Source of the DNA: Pleurotus djamor
Taxonomy: Eukaryota; Basidiomycota; Agaricomycetes; Agaricales; Pleurotaceae
Assembly: GCA_029747585.1 (NCBI GenBank)
Contig: JAPEVF010000700.1
Location: forward strand, 1-23,475
Direction of reading: 5' to 3'
DNA: 23,475 bases
In this document: one piece after another, positions 1 to 8,891 of the stretch
Layout: each line of letters starts with the position of its first letter
Position numbering within the stretch: the stretch's first letter is position 1
Notes under the pieces: model-generated
The model's input: the letters and a program-made list of their open reading frames with translations, nothing else
What the model was told of the DNA's origin: nothing
Database searches by the model: none
Program-made: the position numbers and the translations under genes

Positions 1-262
1 GCTCGTGGACTTCTTTGAGGACAGCGTGTAATGCCGGTGGGTCAGGCGACACTCGATTGATAGGGTTCTCATCGTCTATATCCGAGGGGCGAGCCATGTT
101 TGGGTTACCTATCAAAGCAGGAGCCTGGACGCGTCATCGGATATCAATGAACCACTGTTTACGTAATTCGGCATTAGCCGGGTTATATTCGGTCTCCGAT
201 TAAATGGACTTAGGATAGTTATTCGTGACTGACATTCTACATATTCGATTTCCGCATCTGTC

Positions 263-1250
263 CTACCTCTCGGCACATAACATTCGGCCTCGTAACCTTG
301 GCGTGAAACGCCTACAAAGCAAGTCGATGTTGAGTGATTGGACGGCCGGACAAGAAATGTGGTCTAGAATCGAGACGATAGAGATGTGGCCAACACTCAA
401 GCGGAGTCTGGTGAGGTAGGGGAGAAGGCACACTTCGAGGTCTTTCGGGAAACCTTGGCTTTCTTTGCAGGTCCAAAGTTTCTAGATTGCTCATATGTCT
501 GAGCGCAGCAATCAGTTGCTGAGCGGAGTAGGCGTGGGGGTCGGATATGCTTTCAGAGATGTAAAGGGAATGAAGATGGGTGAAGTATGGAACATCAAGG
601 TCTATGTGGGGACCATATAGGGAGAGGTGGCGCAAAGGTGGGATGGTTCCAAGCCTGAGTGGCGGGGAGAAAGTGGAAAGATGAGGGGTTTCTCGGGAGC
701 GATGAGAGGTTCTGATAGTGAGTCTGCGAAGAGCTGGGAGCCCTATATTTTCGAGGCGTTTAAGGACCACCAGCCATTCAGCGCAGGGGAAATTGAGTTC
801 GATGGTGTCCTACCGATCCGAATTAGAAATGATGAATTGCGAGACTGCCGACCCCGAAATGTACTGAGCCTTGAGATAGAGCAGAACGGACTTGGATCGC
901 TCAAGAAAAAGGGCCCTCAAGTCCCGGCTCGAAGGGATGGAAATATTTGTCCAGAGTCGAGAGTTGAGGGCTCGGACGGTCCTCCATAGGCGACAGACTT
1001 GTGTGACCGATCTCCACGTCAGGTACGGATTTCTATGAGTGTACTCTATTTGGCTTCGAAGCACGCAGGCATTGACCAAGTGCTCGAATATGAGAGGGAT
1101 AATTTCGACAGGTAACCTGGACACGACCAGATAAGCATTCCGGTGATATTCGAGTTCTTGTATGTTCCTCTTTAAGAGTTGAATTGTGCGCTCTATATCC
1201 TGTTGGCTTGGGTTGGTGCTCAGAACCCTGCGCACTAGGATCGAGGACAT
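263..1250 (-). pseudogene. F-box/LRR-like protein gene, broken
   Basis: Reading starts at an ATG at 1248-1250 (MSSILVRRVLSTNPSQQ). Residues about 40-110 match the F-box-like pattern of basidiomycetes: LPVEIIPLIFEHLV, then a gap, then WRSVTQVCRLWRTV and a downstream RLWTNI. Leucine-rich stretches follow (LPALRRLTIR, IPPLRHLSLYG, MSNLETLDLQ), as in substrate adaptors of SCF ubiquitin ligases. The frame is stopped by TAG at 810-812, yet the same frame continues with sensible LRR-type sequence (DTIELNFPCAEWLVVLKRLE); a tryptophan would fit there, so TGG to TAG is likely. A second break near 440-450 shifts the frame, after which LLPYLTRLRLSVGHISIV continues the repeats to a stop at 263-265. F-box plus LRR is inference from pattern. 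An unrecognised intron could explain one break but hardly both. The true 3' end is uncertain. Confidence 0.6.
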
Positions 1251-2630
1251 GGAGGTTGCAAGGTAAATGCAGCAAGCAAAAGACGCTGGATGCCTCGAGC
1301 GAGTGTGGCGCCAAGGGGCTCCTAAGCGTTCCCTAAGGAATGCAAGTACGAGTCTCAAGAGGACTGCTACACTCACTTTCAGTCGGCAGCGCGCAATTCC
1401 AGTTCCTGAGGCCTGAGGGTTCATTGAAGGGTTACACTTTGCTTGAGGACAAGGCAAGATATGTATGTGAGGCATCCTCGTTGGCAGATCTTTCGAATGA
1501 GTTGGTTCCTAGATGGTCGGCGAACGGCAAGTTCTTAGTACACTACTTTCTACTTTCCCCGTTTTGATCCCTCCGGCAGACGACTAGCAACTATCTAAGT
1601 TCCCAACAATGAAAGAAATATGTTCTCAGCCTGCTGCCTCTGGTTGCGGCTTTGGCATCGCCATACGAGGGCCGTCATGGAAATGTGTGCCCTAGAAAAT
1701 CCAGCGATTTACATGGAGGATCTGTCCACACACCTTTGACTCTCTATGTAGTAAGTGAAGCCCCCAATTTTCCGTCATCACCGCATTGCGCAATTCCCAT
1801 CTTTCGCCCCCCTTAGATATGTTAACACCTGGCGGTACGTCACCCTCCCATTTTCGCTGTACCATCACTCATTTTATGATTCCAGTGGAAATCTTAGCAC
1901 TTGAACGACATCACAGCACCTTATCAAGACTGGTGAGTGCTCAATCGTTGTGATTTGTAGCCTCGTACTAATCAGTCCATTTCATGCACAGCTTTCTTGT
2001 TGCCCGCAAGCGGCATCATATACCCGCCTCCCCTCTCACCCTTCACGCTTACAAGACTGGTATGTATCCCCATTATTCAAGCTTTCCCTTGACCGCCTAT
2101 ACTCATGCCACCCCTGCCAGACTGCACATCGCGCGCGCCATTGCTGTACTTTGGTCGAGCTGTAGTGCACGGTGATTCACTGGGACTTTAGGTGCTTCAG
2201 AGGTTGCGTAGTCCTTATGTTTGTAATGCACATTTGCAAGTCGAATAGCGAGGATGAATATAATTCATGTTTTTAATGGGATTTTCTCGAAAAGGAATTG
2301 GGTTCCCTCTATGCCCATATATGGAAGGCATTTCGTCGGCTCTCTCTGACGTTTTTTGAACCTAAAGTTATACCAGCTTGAACCCTTGGCCATACGGTGG
2401 AGTTTTAACCTGGTTCTAAGAGCGCCGAAATAGTTTTTCGGTCAATCCTTGGTAACCCTCGGTTGTACGCACCGCCCTGCAACCTGAGGTTAACGCCGTG
2501 AGCTGCCTGTGTAAAAGGTCTCCAAAGTCCATTCAGGGTCGAACTTGAGCCAAACATATCCAAAGCCGACTATTTATCAGCGCGGACTTTGCAGATTCAA
2601 ATTTTTCTGGCAACCTCTTGCCCACTCGAC
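1251..2630. other. Intergenic region upstream of IMPDH
   Basis: About 1.4 kb with no gene I can defend except a doubtful remnant around 1609-1935, listed separately. The segment between the F-box gene and IMPDH should hold the divergent promoters of both. A TATTTA stretch lies near 2572, about 60 bases before the IMPDH start codon, and could be a TATA-like element, but this is only a pattern match. Short open frames around 1950-2175 show no recognisable protein character. Confidence 0.4.
1609..1935 (+). other. Possible remnant of a small secreted-protein gene
   Basis: Around 1630-1740 one frame reads like a signal peptide and start of a mature protein (YVLSLLPLVAALASPYEG). The only nearby ATG, at 1610, is out of frame by one base inside an A-rich run. 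Downstream are well-formed small-intron signals: GTAAGT at about 1751, CCTTAG near 1815, GTACGT near 1835, TTCCAG near 1886 and GTGAGT near 1932. Splicing these did not give a continuous frame. It could be a decayed secreted-protein gene or chance; no family is recognised. Confidence 0.2.
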
Positions 2631-4568
2631 ATGCCCGCACAGTTCCTCGACGCCTCCACTGCTCTCGACCACCTCAACTCATATCCACGCTCAGATGGCT
2701 TGTCCGTAAAGGATCTCATGGACTCGACCATCCATGGCGGTCTCACCTACAACGATTTCCTACTCTTGCCAGGAAAGATCGACTTTCCTGCCTCCGACGT
2801 CGTCACCGAAAGCCGCATCACTCGGAACGTCGTCCTCAAAACTCCCTTCATGAGTAGTCCGATGGACACAGTGACGGAGGGGGAAATGGCGATTGCCATG
2901 GCTGTATGGTCCATTCACCACCAGTATCTGTATCTGTATCAGCGCCTCATGTCTCTCTCTGCCCATGCAGCTTCTCGGTGGCATCGGTGTTATTCATCAC
3001 AACCAGCCGCCTGAACGCCAGGCTGCGATGGTCCGAGCCGTAAAGCGTCACGAGAACGGCTTTATCACCGATCCAGTCGTCCTTTCACCCAATCATCATG
3101 TCGAAGACGTACTTGACATCAAGGCTCGTCTCGGCTTTTGTGGTATCCCTATCACTGGTGAGTCTTTTTGTAGCTCCATGGCCCTGCGCAGGATGAACTC
3201 CATACATTTATAACCTTCGTTCTGCTGAGTAAACGCGATTGCTCGTGTGATATGCGGAGATCTGTATTCATATCAATCTGATACCCCGTTCCATCATTAA
3301 CTTTTCATCGCAGCACATACTGACCACTTCTTGTATAGAAACTGGTGCCTTGGGTGGCAAGCTCGTTGGTATTGTCACGTCGCGCGATGTCCAGTTCCGC
3401 GATCCTGCGACGCGCCTCGCAGATGTCATGACTACGACCCTCGTCACTGCTCAACAGGGCATCACATTGACCGAAGCCAACGACATCCTCCGCGACTCGA
3501 AAAAGGGAAAGCTTCCCATTGTCGACTCTCAAGGTCGACTCGTCTCCCTCCTTGCTCGGTCTGATCTGCTCNAAAATCAGTCTTACCCTCTGGCATCGAA
3601 AAACCCCGAATCAAAACAACTTTACGCTGCCGCTGCCGTTGGTACGCGTCCATCGGACCGCGAGCGCCTCACGCNTCCTCGTCGAGGCAGGCTTGGATAT
3701 TGTTGTCCTAGATTCCTCGCAAGGAAACTCTGTCTTCCAAATAGAGATGATCCAATGGATCAAGTCTACCTTCCCCAAGCTTGAAGTCATTGCCGGTAAC
3801 GTCGTCACCCGCGAACAGGCCGCTTCCTTGATCGTAGCTGGAGCGGATGGTCTTCGTGTCGGTATGGGCTCGGGGTCGATCTGCATCACCCAGGAAGTCA
3901 TGGCCGTTGGTCGTCCTCAAGCTACCGCCGTGTACGCCGTGGCCGAGTTTGCCTCCAAATTTGGCGTCCCTGTTATCGCCGATGGAGGCATCAGCAATGT
4001 CGGACATATCGTCAAAGCTCTCGCGCTTGGTGCTGGCGCTGTCATGATGGGTGGTCTACTTGCTGGCACAGAGGAAGCACCGGGTGAATACTTCTATCAC
4101 GACGGCAAGCGTGTCAAAGCATACCGTGGAATGGGTAGTCTCGAGGCCATGGAACAAGGCAAAGCTGCTCCTTCAGCTTCCAAGCCCGGTGCTGCCAAAT
4201 ACCCTGATCCCAAGAAGTCGACTACGTTGGAGAACGCGGCTACCTCTCGATACTTCTCCGAATCCAGCGCCGTCAAGGTCGCCCAAGGAGTTTCAGGCGA
4301 TGTCCAGGATAAGGGTAGCGTGAAGGCGTTCTTGCCATACCTGTATGTTGGTGTGCAGCACTCGCTGCAGGACATTGGTATCAAGAATGTCGGCGAGCTG
4401 AAGGAAGGAGTGCAGGCTGGTAAGGTTAGATTCGAGCTGAGGACTGCGAGCGCCCAGGTGGAAGGTGGCGTTCACGGCCTGAATTCGTGAGTTCATGTTC
4501 CTTCTCCCGTCTAACGACGGTGCTGATAATCTCCTAGCTACACCAAGCGACTCTTCGCCACGGCTTAG
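2631..4568 (+). CDS. IMD: Inosine-5'-monophosphate dehydrogenase (IMPDH)
   Basis: Catalyses NAD-dependent oxidation of IMP to XMP, the committed step of guanine nucleotide synthesis, in the cytosol. Exons: 2631-2903, 2971-3157, 3339-4486, 4538-4568; introns are GT-AG (67, 181 and 51 nt) and phases agree. N-terminus contains [18 protein letters not shown] and [18 protein letters not shown], then [17 protein letters not shown] after intron 1. The CBS-domain region includes [19 protein letters not shown]. The catalytic loop [12 protein letters not shown] carries the active-site cysteine at about residue 335. The flap [10 protein letters not shown] and the C-terminal YTKRLFATA are present. Discounting the N at 3675 restores one frame of about 545 residues, the usual family length; with the N counted as a base, the frame breaks at [21 protein letters not shown]. 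The N at 3572 is a real base (codon for K in LLKNQ). Start chosen because MPAQFLDAS is the first ATG leading into the conserved N-terminus. Confidence 0.96.
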
Positions 4569-4838
4569 ACTTGGACGTACATGTAGCATCTTTCAAACAT
4601 GTACTTGGTATCTTTGTGTATTTTGTAGTTGTTGCATACGACGCGACGCTGCGGAGTGTCAACCGCATGTCGGAGCTGTAATCCGTTGGTCAGCAGTCAC
4701 AAGCCAAGTAGAGTCACATTGTGGGAACCAGTCATATTTCAAGGTTGCCCTCAACCACCATCATCGCGCCTGACATCGCCGTCGTTGGCGACAAAACTCC
4801 TCCAATCCTTTGTCGAGGAGCACCATTCCGCATCACCG

Positions 4839-4873
4839 CCCCGTTTTCTTCATTTTTCTTCCGTTTTCCTCCA
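4839..4873 (+). promoter_or_regulatory. Pyrimidine-rich tract upstream of RPB1
   Basis: A run of C and T broken by very few purines lies 70-105 bases before the RPB1 start codon. CT-rich tracts just upstream of the start are common in promoters of highly expressed filamentous-fungal genes, so a promoter role near the transcription start is plausible. This is inference from position and composition only. Confidence 0.35.
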
Positions 4874-4942
4874 GGATTCTGCAACTTTACGACTGGTCTC
4901 AAAATATTTTAATTTTTAAAGCATACACGCTGGTTCCTCATC

Positions 4943-5030
4943 ATGCTCGGTCATCAATTCGCGTTCTCAGCTGCACCCATCCGGAAAGTCAAGGAGGTGC
5001 AGTTTGGTATTCTCTCGCCCGAGGAAATNA
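4943..5030 (+). CDS. RPB1: RNA polymerase II largest subunit RPB1, exon 1 only
   Basis: The ATG at 4943 opens a frame whose start, MLGHQFAFSAAPIRKVKEVQ followed by FGILSPEEI, matches the highly conserved N-terminus of RPB1, the catalytic subunit of RNA polymerase II. A GTGAGC donor at 5031 ends exon 1. The N at 5029 is probably an extra base: without it the exon is 29 whole codons. No second exon is found: the sequence becomes N-rich at 5073-5096 and the zinc-binding clamp region expected next is absent. The gene is therefore cut, most likely by an assembly gap rather than biologically. It lies head-to-tail 374 bases after IMPDH. Confidence 0.85.
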
Positions 5031-5552
5031 GTGAGCTTTTCATCGCTGTCTAAGACATGTCTCTTCCTTTGANTGNATTCAANGNCNTACNCAGANAGGC
5101 GACCCAAGGTGGCGAGTGCAAGCAGGGCGGAGCATGTCATCGAATTGAGGGCTCAGTACCAGTGGTGGGATTAACGCTTGGTGGTGTTCATGAATGGGTA
5201 GAAGTTTGGTGGGTTGTATTCTGGATTTTAGGTAACGCGGTGGGCGGGGGAGTGTTGATGTGAGTCTTGGGCAGCAGCGAGCGATAACCAATGATGGGGT
5301 ACTTGAGTAGCCTTGGTCCGAGCTGATGGTAAGAACGCGAACCCTCCGCGGTGATTTCGACTTGGGGACGTTCGGGGGTGCCGGGACGGTTCTTGATGGT
5401 GTTTGCGTAGGTCGAAATACATCGCCTGTCCTCCAAGGGACATCTCCCCCTCCGGAACCGAGCAAAAAAGGAAAGCACGCCCAGTGTGGCATTGATCCTC
5501 CCCCATTCCACAAAAGGGAGAGGTGGTCAACGGTCAACGTAGCTTCCAGATN
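5031..5552. other. N-rich, low-quality stretch at a probable assembly join
   Basis: Contains N at 5073, 5076, 5083, 5085, 5087, 5091, 5096 and 5552. It should hold RPB1 intron 1 and exon 2 but no RPB1 sequence is visible. A minus-strand open frame across 5079-5537 is proline-rich with no recognisable family and is not called. The right edge is a single N directly before an exact copy of JmjC-gene sequence. Confidence 0.6.
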
Positions 5553-5953
5553 GTTGGTGTGGCGGGGGACATGGATTCGCCCTCAGGTTGATTTTCTGGG
5601 ATGGACCTCTTCCGCTTAAGGGTCTTCTTTGTCGTTGGTATCACTTTTGATTTTGACCGCCGCATTGCGTGTGGTTTGACCGGGAGCGTGGGCTGGGTCT
5701 TGCGCGAAGTTCCTTTCGATTTTCGGAGGGATGACTTTAAGCCATCAGGATTCTTATTCCTCTTGAACCTAGCAGGGCTATCCATGGTTCGAGCGCCTTC
5801 GCCACGGCCTTCACTTGAGACGACGTCTGCACGGTGTCGATTGGAGCGCCGAGGTGTTATCTCTCCAGATTTGGGGTGCGAACGTTTGATTCCACGGTTC
5901 AATGGGATGGATTCTGGTCGCAATGGCTCTTGATCATCAAGGTCCATGCCATC
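5553..5953 (-). repeat. 401-bp duplicate of the JmjC gene's first exon (copy 1)
   Basis: By eye identical to 22704-23104 with a constant offset of 17151 and the same orientation. On the minus strand it encodes the basic linker of the JmjC-like protein (contains GIKRSHPKSGEITPRRSNRH and KKTLKRKRSIPENQPEGES). Both ends are cut: the left edge abuts the N at 5552, and the right edge falls inside the presumed start of the next gene. The fragment has neither the start codon nor the 3' exons, so it is not a functional gene. Either a recent partial duplication or mis-placed reads at a scaffold gap; the N at the edge favours the latter. Confidence 0.9.
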
Positions 5954-7477
5954 GCATGTTCCGAGGGATGACAATAGTCGCGTGGCGTCTCGGCTGATGA
6001 ACTGGCTGAACTATTGGATGGGCCATCTGCTGTCTCGAAAGTTGCCGTTCAGAGACATCGTGTTTCAACTGGCAGAAGTTCAACGACGACTTCTGGAGCT
6101 CACTGGTTGTATCAACTATTGGCAAGCGCGCGACGGAACCGATTCTCGACCACACGAGATCCCTCCTCTCAAGTCAGAGTATATGGGTGCCTTCACTGAG
6201 GATCCTGACGTTGCTGAAGTACTGTACTCTTATGGGATACCGGTCTGGCTGGTGCGAGCCATCGATCAGTGGTCACCGTCAACTGTGATCAAAGACATTG
6301 TCAACCTCACCCCGCTGCCAGCCGTCGTCAAGAGTCATGTTCAACCAACGCTTGTTGCATTTTGCGGTGACTCTTGGGACGACGAGAAGCTCTGGAGCAT
6401 CCTCGTATCATTCCCTTGCGAGTACATGGAGAGCAGAGCTGAGTTTGCTGTGCATTTTTTACATGACATGGAATTTGACCCCGTCAAAAGCCTGCGCGGT
6501 AAGCCATTTCATGCGCCTGCAACGAACCCTTTCCTGAAGCGCCTACAGATACACCCCACGATATATTGACTATGTGGCCGCCGCCGCAGCTACATGCTTG
6601 TCACCCAACCCCTGTATCGAGGTGGACACGGGCTCTGGAGAAATTCTTACGCCGTCAGCGCCCGCCGTCTGAAGGTACTTACTCTGTCGAGAAAGGCATG
6701 GAGCTATGCCTTCCGGATCCGCTGTCCTTTTTCCAGCTGCGAGGTCACAGCACTTCCTTTCACCCAATTCGCGTCTACACTTGGCTTCGCTTTCGGCAAT
6801 CGATTCTCACGTCCGTTGGAGCCCTCGCACCTCACACCATGCCGTCGTTGGCGTTGAACACCGAGCAGTGGTCGGACGCCTTGTCCTCGATCAACCACGC
6901 TTGCCGTAGATCCCGTCAGATCCTCTCGGAAAGCCACTTCCTTGCTTTGGAGCCAATGATGAAGATGTACTCCCGATCGTTCGGCGTCCCGCTCAGAGTT
7001 CCCCCAACCAAAGTGACATTTGATTCACACACAATCACGCCCGAGAACCTTCCACCAAACGAAATCCTTCGAGGCATTACATGGGAGCTCTGTGAAGCAT
7101 CCTTCAGGCTTGAGCTACAGATTGCTGATAAGCAGCTCGCCGTCCAATACCAACCATACTGTCTTTATATGGTGGCCGCCTGCTTCCCCTCATTCGACGG
7201 TGAAGCCACTGGTGGGGATATACAGACGGTGGCTTACCGACATGCCAATAAAGGACTCTCCTGTTCTGTCGCTTCTGTGCGCTACGATTTTGTCGTTGCT
7301 CTAGCCGCTCTGTTAAGGGGATGGAAAGGGGCACCCGTCGATAAATTATGCGTACCTCCAGTAGAGAGGCCCACGGCCTCACAAATGAAGCAGCTGGAGA
7401 CGGCATGTATCGACTTTTATGTAGAGTCCTTCTACACTTGCTTCAAACGCGTCCCTAGTGTTCCACATCATACGTGA
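5946..7477 (+). CDS. Uncharacterised two-exon protein, about 493 residues
   Basis: Exon 1 is 5946-6498 and exon 2 is 6549-7477; the 50-nt intron (GTAAGC...CTACAG) joins phase 1 to phase 1, giving VKSLRDTPHDILTMWPPP across the junction. No catalytic motif, signal peptide or membrane segment is seen. Distinctive stretches are MNWLNYWMGHLLSRKLPFRD, EYMGAFTEDPDVAEVLYSYG and IPVWLVRAIDQWSP. The last two recall multi-copy Agaricomycete hypothetical proteins (an MGAFT...GIPVWLVR pattern) that I know without a name; this is memory, not a search. The first eight bases lie in the duplicated segment, so the real N-terminus may be elsewhere; an in-frame ATG at 5997 is an alternative. Stop is TGA at 7475-7477. 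Function unknown. Confidence 0.6.
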
Positions 7478-7794
7478 TCATACTATTTAACCCACTCCTA
7501 AATCGTACGTGTATCCTTCGTCTACGCTTCCGAAATCGATTCCAATTCTGTCCGCCTTTACAGTACTCTACCTCATCTACCTTAAGTGGTTCGCATGCAG
7601 CTTTCATACAAGTGGGGTGTATGGGCGTAGGAAGCACACGGCACGCTGAATGAGTGAATCAATGAGCATGACTGAAGATTTATACCCAAGACCACATGTC
7701 TGTCCGTAGTAGTTGGTACCTACAACAATACACAACACGAGAGAGTGCCGTGGCGGGGGAAGCCGTGTTGAGGCGCAGAGGATACCAAAGTCTA
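7478..7794. other. Spacer between orphan gene and inverted-repeat arm
   Basis: 317 bases, presumably the 3' UTR and terminator region of the preceding gene. The last 40 bases show gapped similarity to the sequence beyond the right arm: GATACC then GGAGT occurs on both sides, but with eight extra bases (AAAGTCTA) here. Hence the true outer boundary of the repeat could lie a little further left. Nothing else recognised. Confidence 0.4.
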
Positions 7795-8458
7795 GGAGTA
7801 CATAGACGACTGCTCGCTACCCTCACCGCGCGGAGTCCTCTGCGACCTTATTCAATCTGCTTTGTAATTAGCTACGCGTCACTGAAGCTCTGGTATGCAT
7901 CGCATTGGCATCGCATATTGCGGCTATCTCAGGGTGTTGGTCGCTTTGTATTTTTGATTGCATACGGCTACGGCTACAAGTAAACGAGTGCCAAGACTCA
8001 GAGTGAGCATTTCAAGGAAGGACAAAGAGCTGAGGGCATCGTGGCTCCTTCCAGAGTATATGGGTGTGCGAGAGAGGAGGCTTTAAGGGACAGAGATAGG
8101 GAAAGGCTCAGTCGACCAGCGCTTACGTAGGGAAGCTTCCCTCAGTAGACGCGCAGAAACCGTGTCCATTGTTTCGACCAAGTGTTCACAAAGTGTTCAT
8201 GGCATGTTACGCATTCGAAAAGTGCTCAGTTTCATTCCTGGATCTGGGCCGTTACGCTACCGTTTTCTTACTATCAAGTGCTCGTGTACACCCAGCCGCC
8301 GTTACAAATTACTCAAAGTGTTGATTTTTCCGTTGACTGCTACGCGTGACTGAACGCGACAGTAGGTTGTTTATATGTCTCACTCCCTCCTAAGATCCAT
8401 ATCCATGCTCCATTCCGGGGAACACAGTGTGAATAGGAGGAGACCTCTCAAACGGCTG
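7795..8458 (+). repeat. Left inverted arm
   Basis: Reverse complement of 12148-12811; position p here pairs with 20606-p. Differences seen are one near each end and one at about 8215 (CATTCG against CGTTCG). It contains a palindromic core at 8120-8144 (GCGCTTACGTAGGGAAGCTT then CCCTC), five direct copies of AAGTGYT at 8180-8323, and ACGCGT followed by CACTGAA or GACTGAA near each end. Short open frames across the arm are not convincing proteins, so the arm is taken as non-coding. Confidence 0.92.
8180..8323 (+). repeat. Cluster of five AAGTGYT direct repeats in the arm
   Basis: AAGTGTTC, AAGTGTTC, AAGTGCTC, AAGTGCTC and AAGTGTTG begin at 8180, 8191, 8220, 8276 and 8316, all in the same direction. 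The mirrored set lies at 12283-12426 in the right arm. Several DNA-transposon families bind clustered subterminal motifs of this kind through their transposase; that role is inferred here. Confidence 0.55.
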
Positions 8459-8891
8459 TGGCACGCAAGGCACGGTACGTTAATGAAATGGTGTCACGGG
8501 CCACGGCAAGGAATCGGAGCCAAATCGTATGAGAAACAAGGGAACACCGGCCGCGAAGACGCCTGGACACCGTTCAGGGGGCGATGTGGGTCGTCGTCGT
8601 CGTTATCGCTCCTGGGGCACTCCTTCGTTGCGGATCAGAAGAAATTGTTCCGTGGTAATTGTCTGCCTATCTGAGTACCAGTTACATTGTTTATTTGTCT
8701 ATTCTATAGAACCTGCATGCGAACTACTTACATGAGGCAGGTGAGATAATGTAAATGGTATGGGATAGGAGCAACTGTGGAATGAGTAAACAAGACATGT
8801 ACGTATGATTTGGTGAAGGTCTGGCGTCAGCCAGTACACCTCACCCACACTGTCAAGGAATGCGCAAAGCTGGGCGGTTGGCCCCATCTGC
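8459..8891. other. Spacer between left arm and 851-residue gene
   Basis: 433 bases forming the 3' flank of the minus-strand gene. A plus-strand open frame around 8529-8735 is arginine-rich because of a run of CGT codons (8593-8606) and matches nothing I know. No RNA gene or known motif seen. Confidence 0.4.

Noticed and set aside
810..1475. Longer F-box protein starting at 1475
   Set aside because: The extra 75 residues before MSSIL look like untranslated leader, with no conserved character, and the F-box context starts naturally from the ATG at 1250.
5079..5537. Minus-strand open frame as a gene
   Set aside because: Crosses N-rich sequence, is proline-rich without family resemblance, and lies at a probable assembly join.
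5601..5933. Plus-strand 110-residue open frame present in both duplicate copies
   Set aside because: It is the antisense shadow of the basic linker of the JmjC-like protein; duplication, not selection, explains the two copies.
8162..8353. Small protein encoded in both arms
   Set aside because: The frame is mirrored only because the arms are copies. It is short, lacks domain character, and one arm difference changes an amino acid.
7795..8458. LTR of a retrotransposon
   Set aside because: The copies are inverted, not direct, the ends are not TG...CA, and no gag/pol sequence lies between them.
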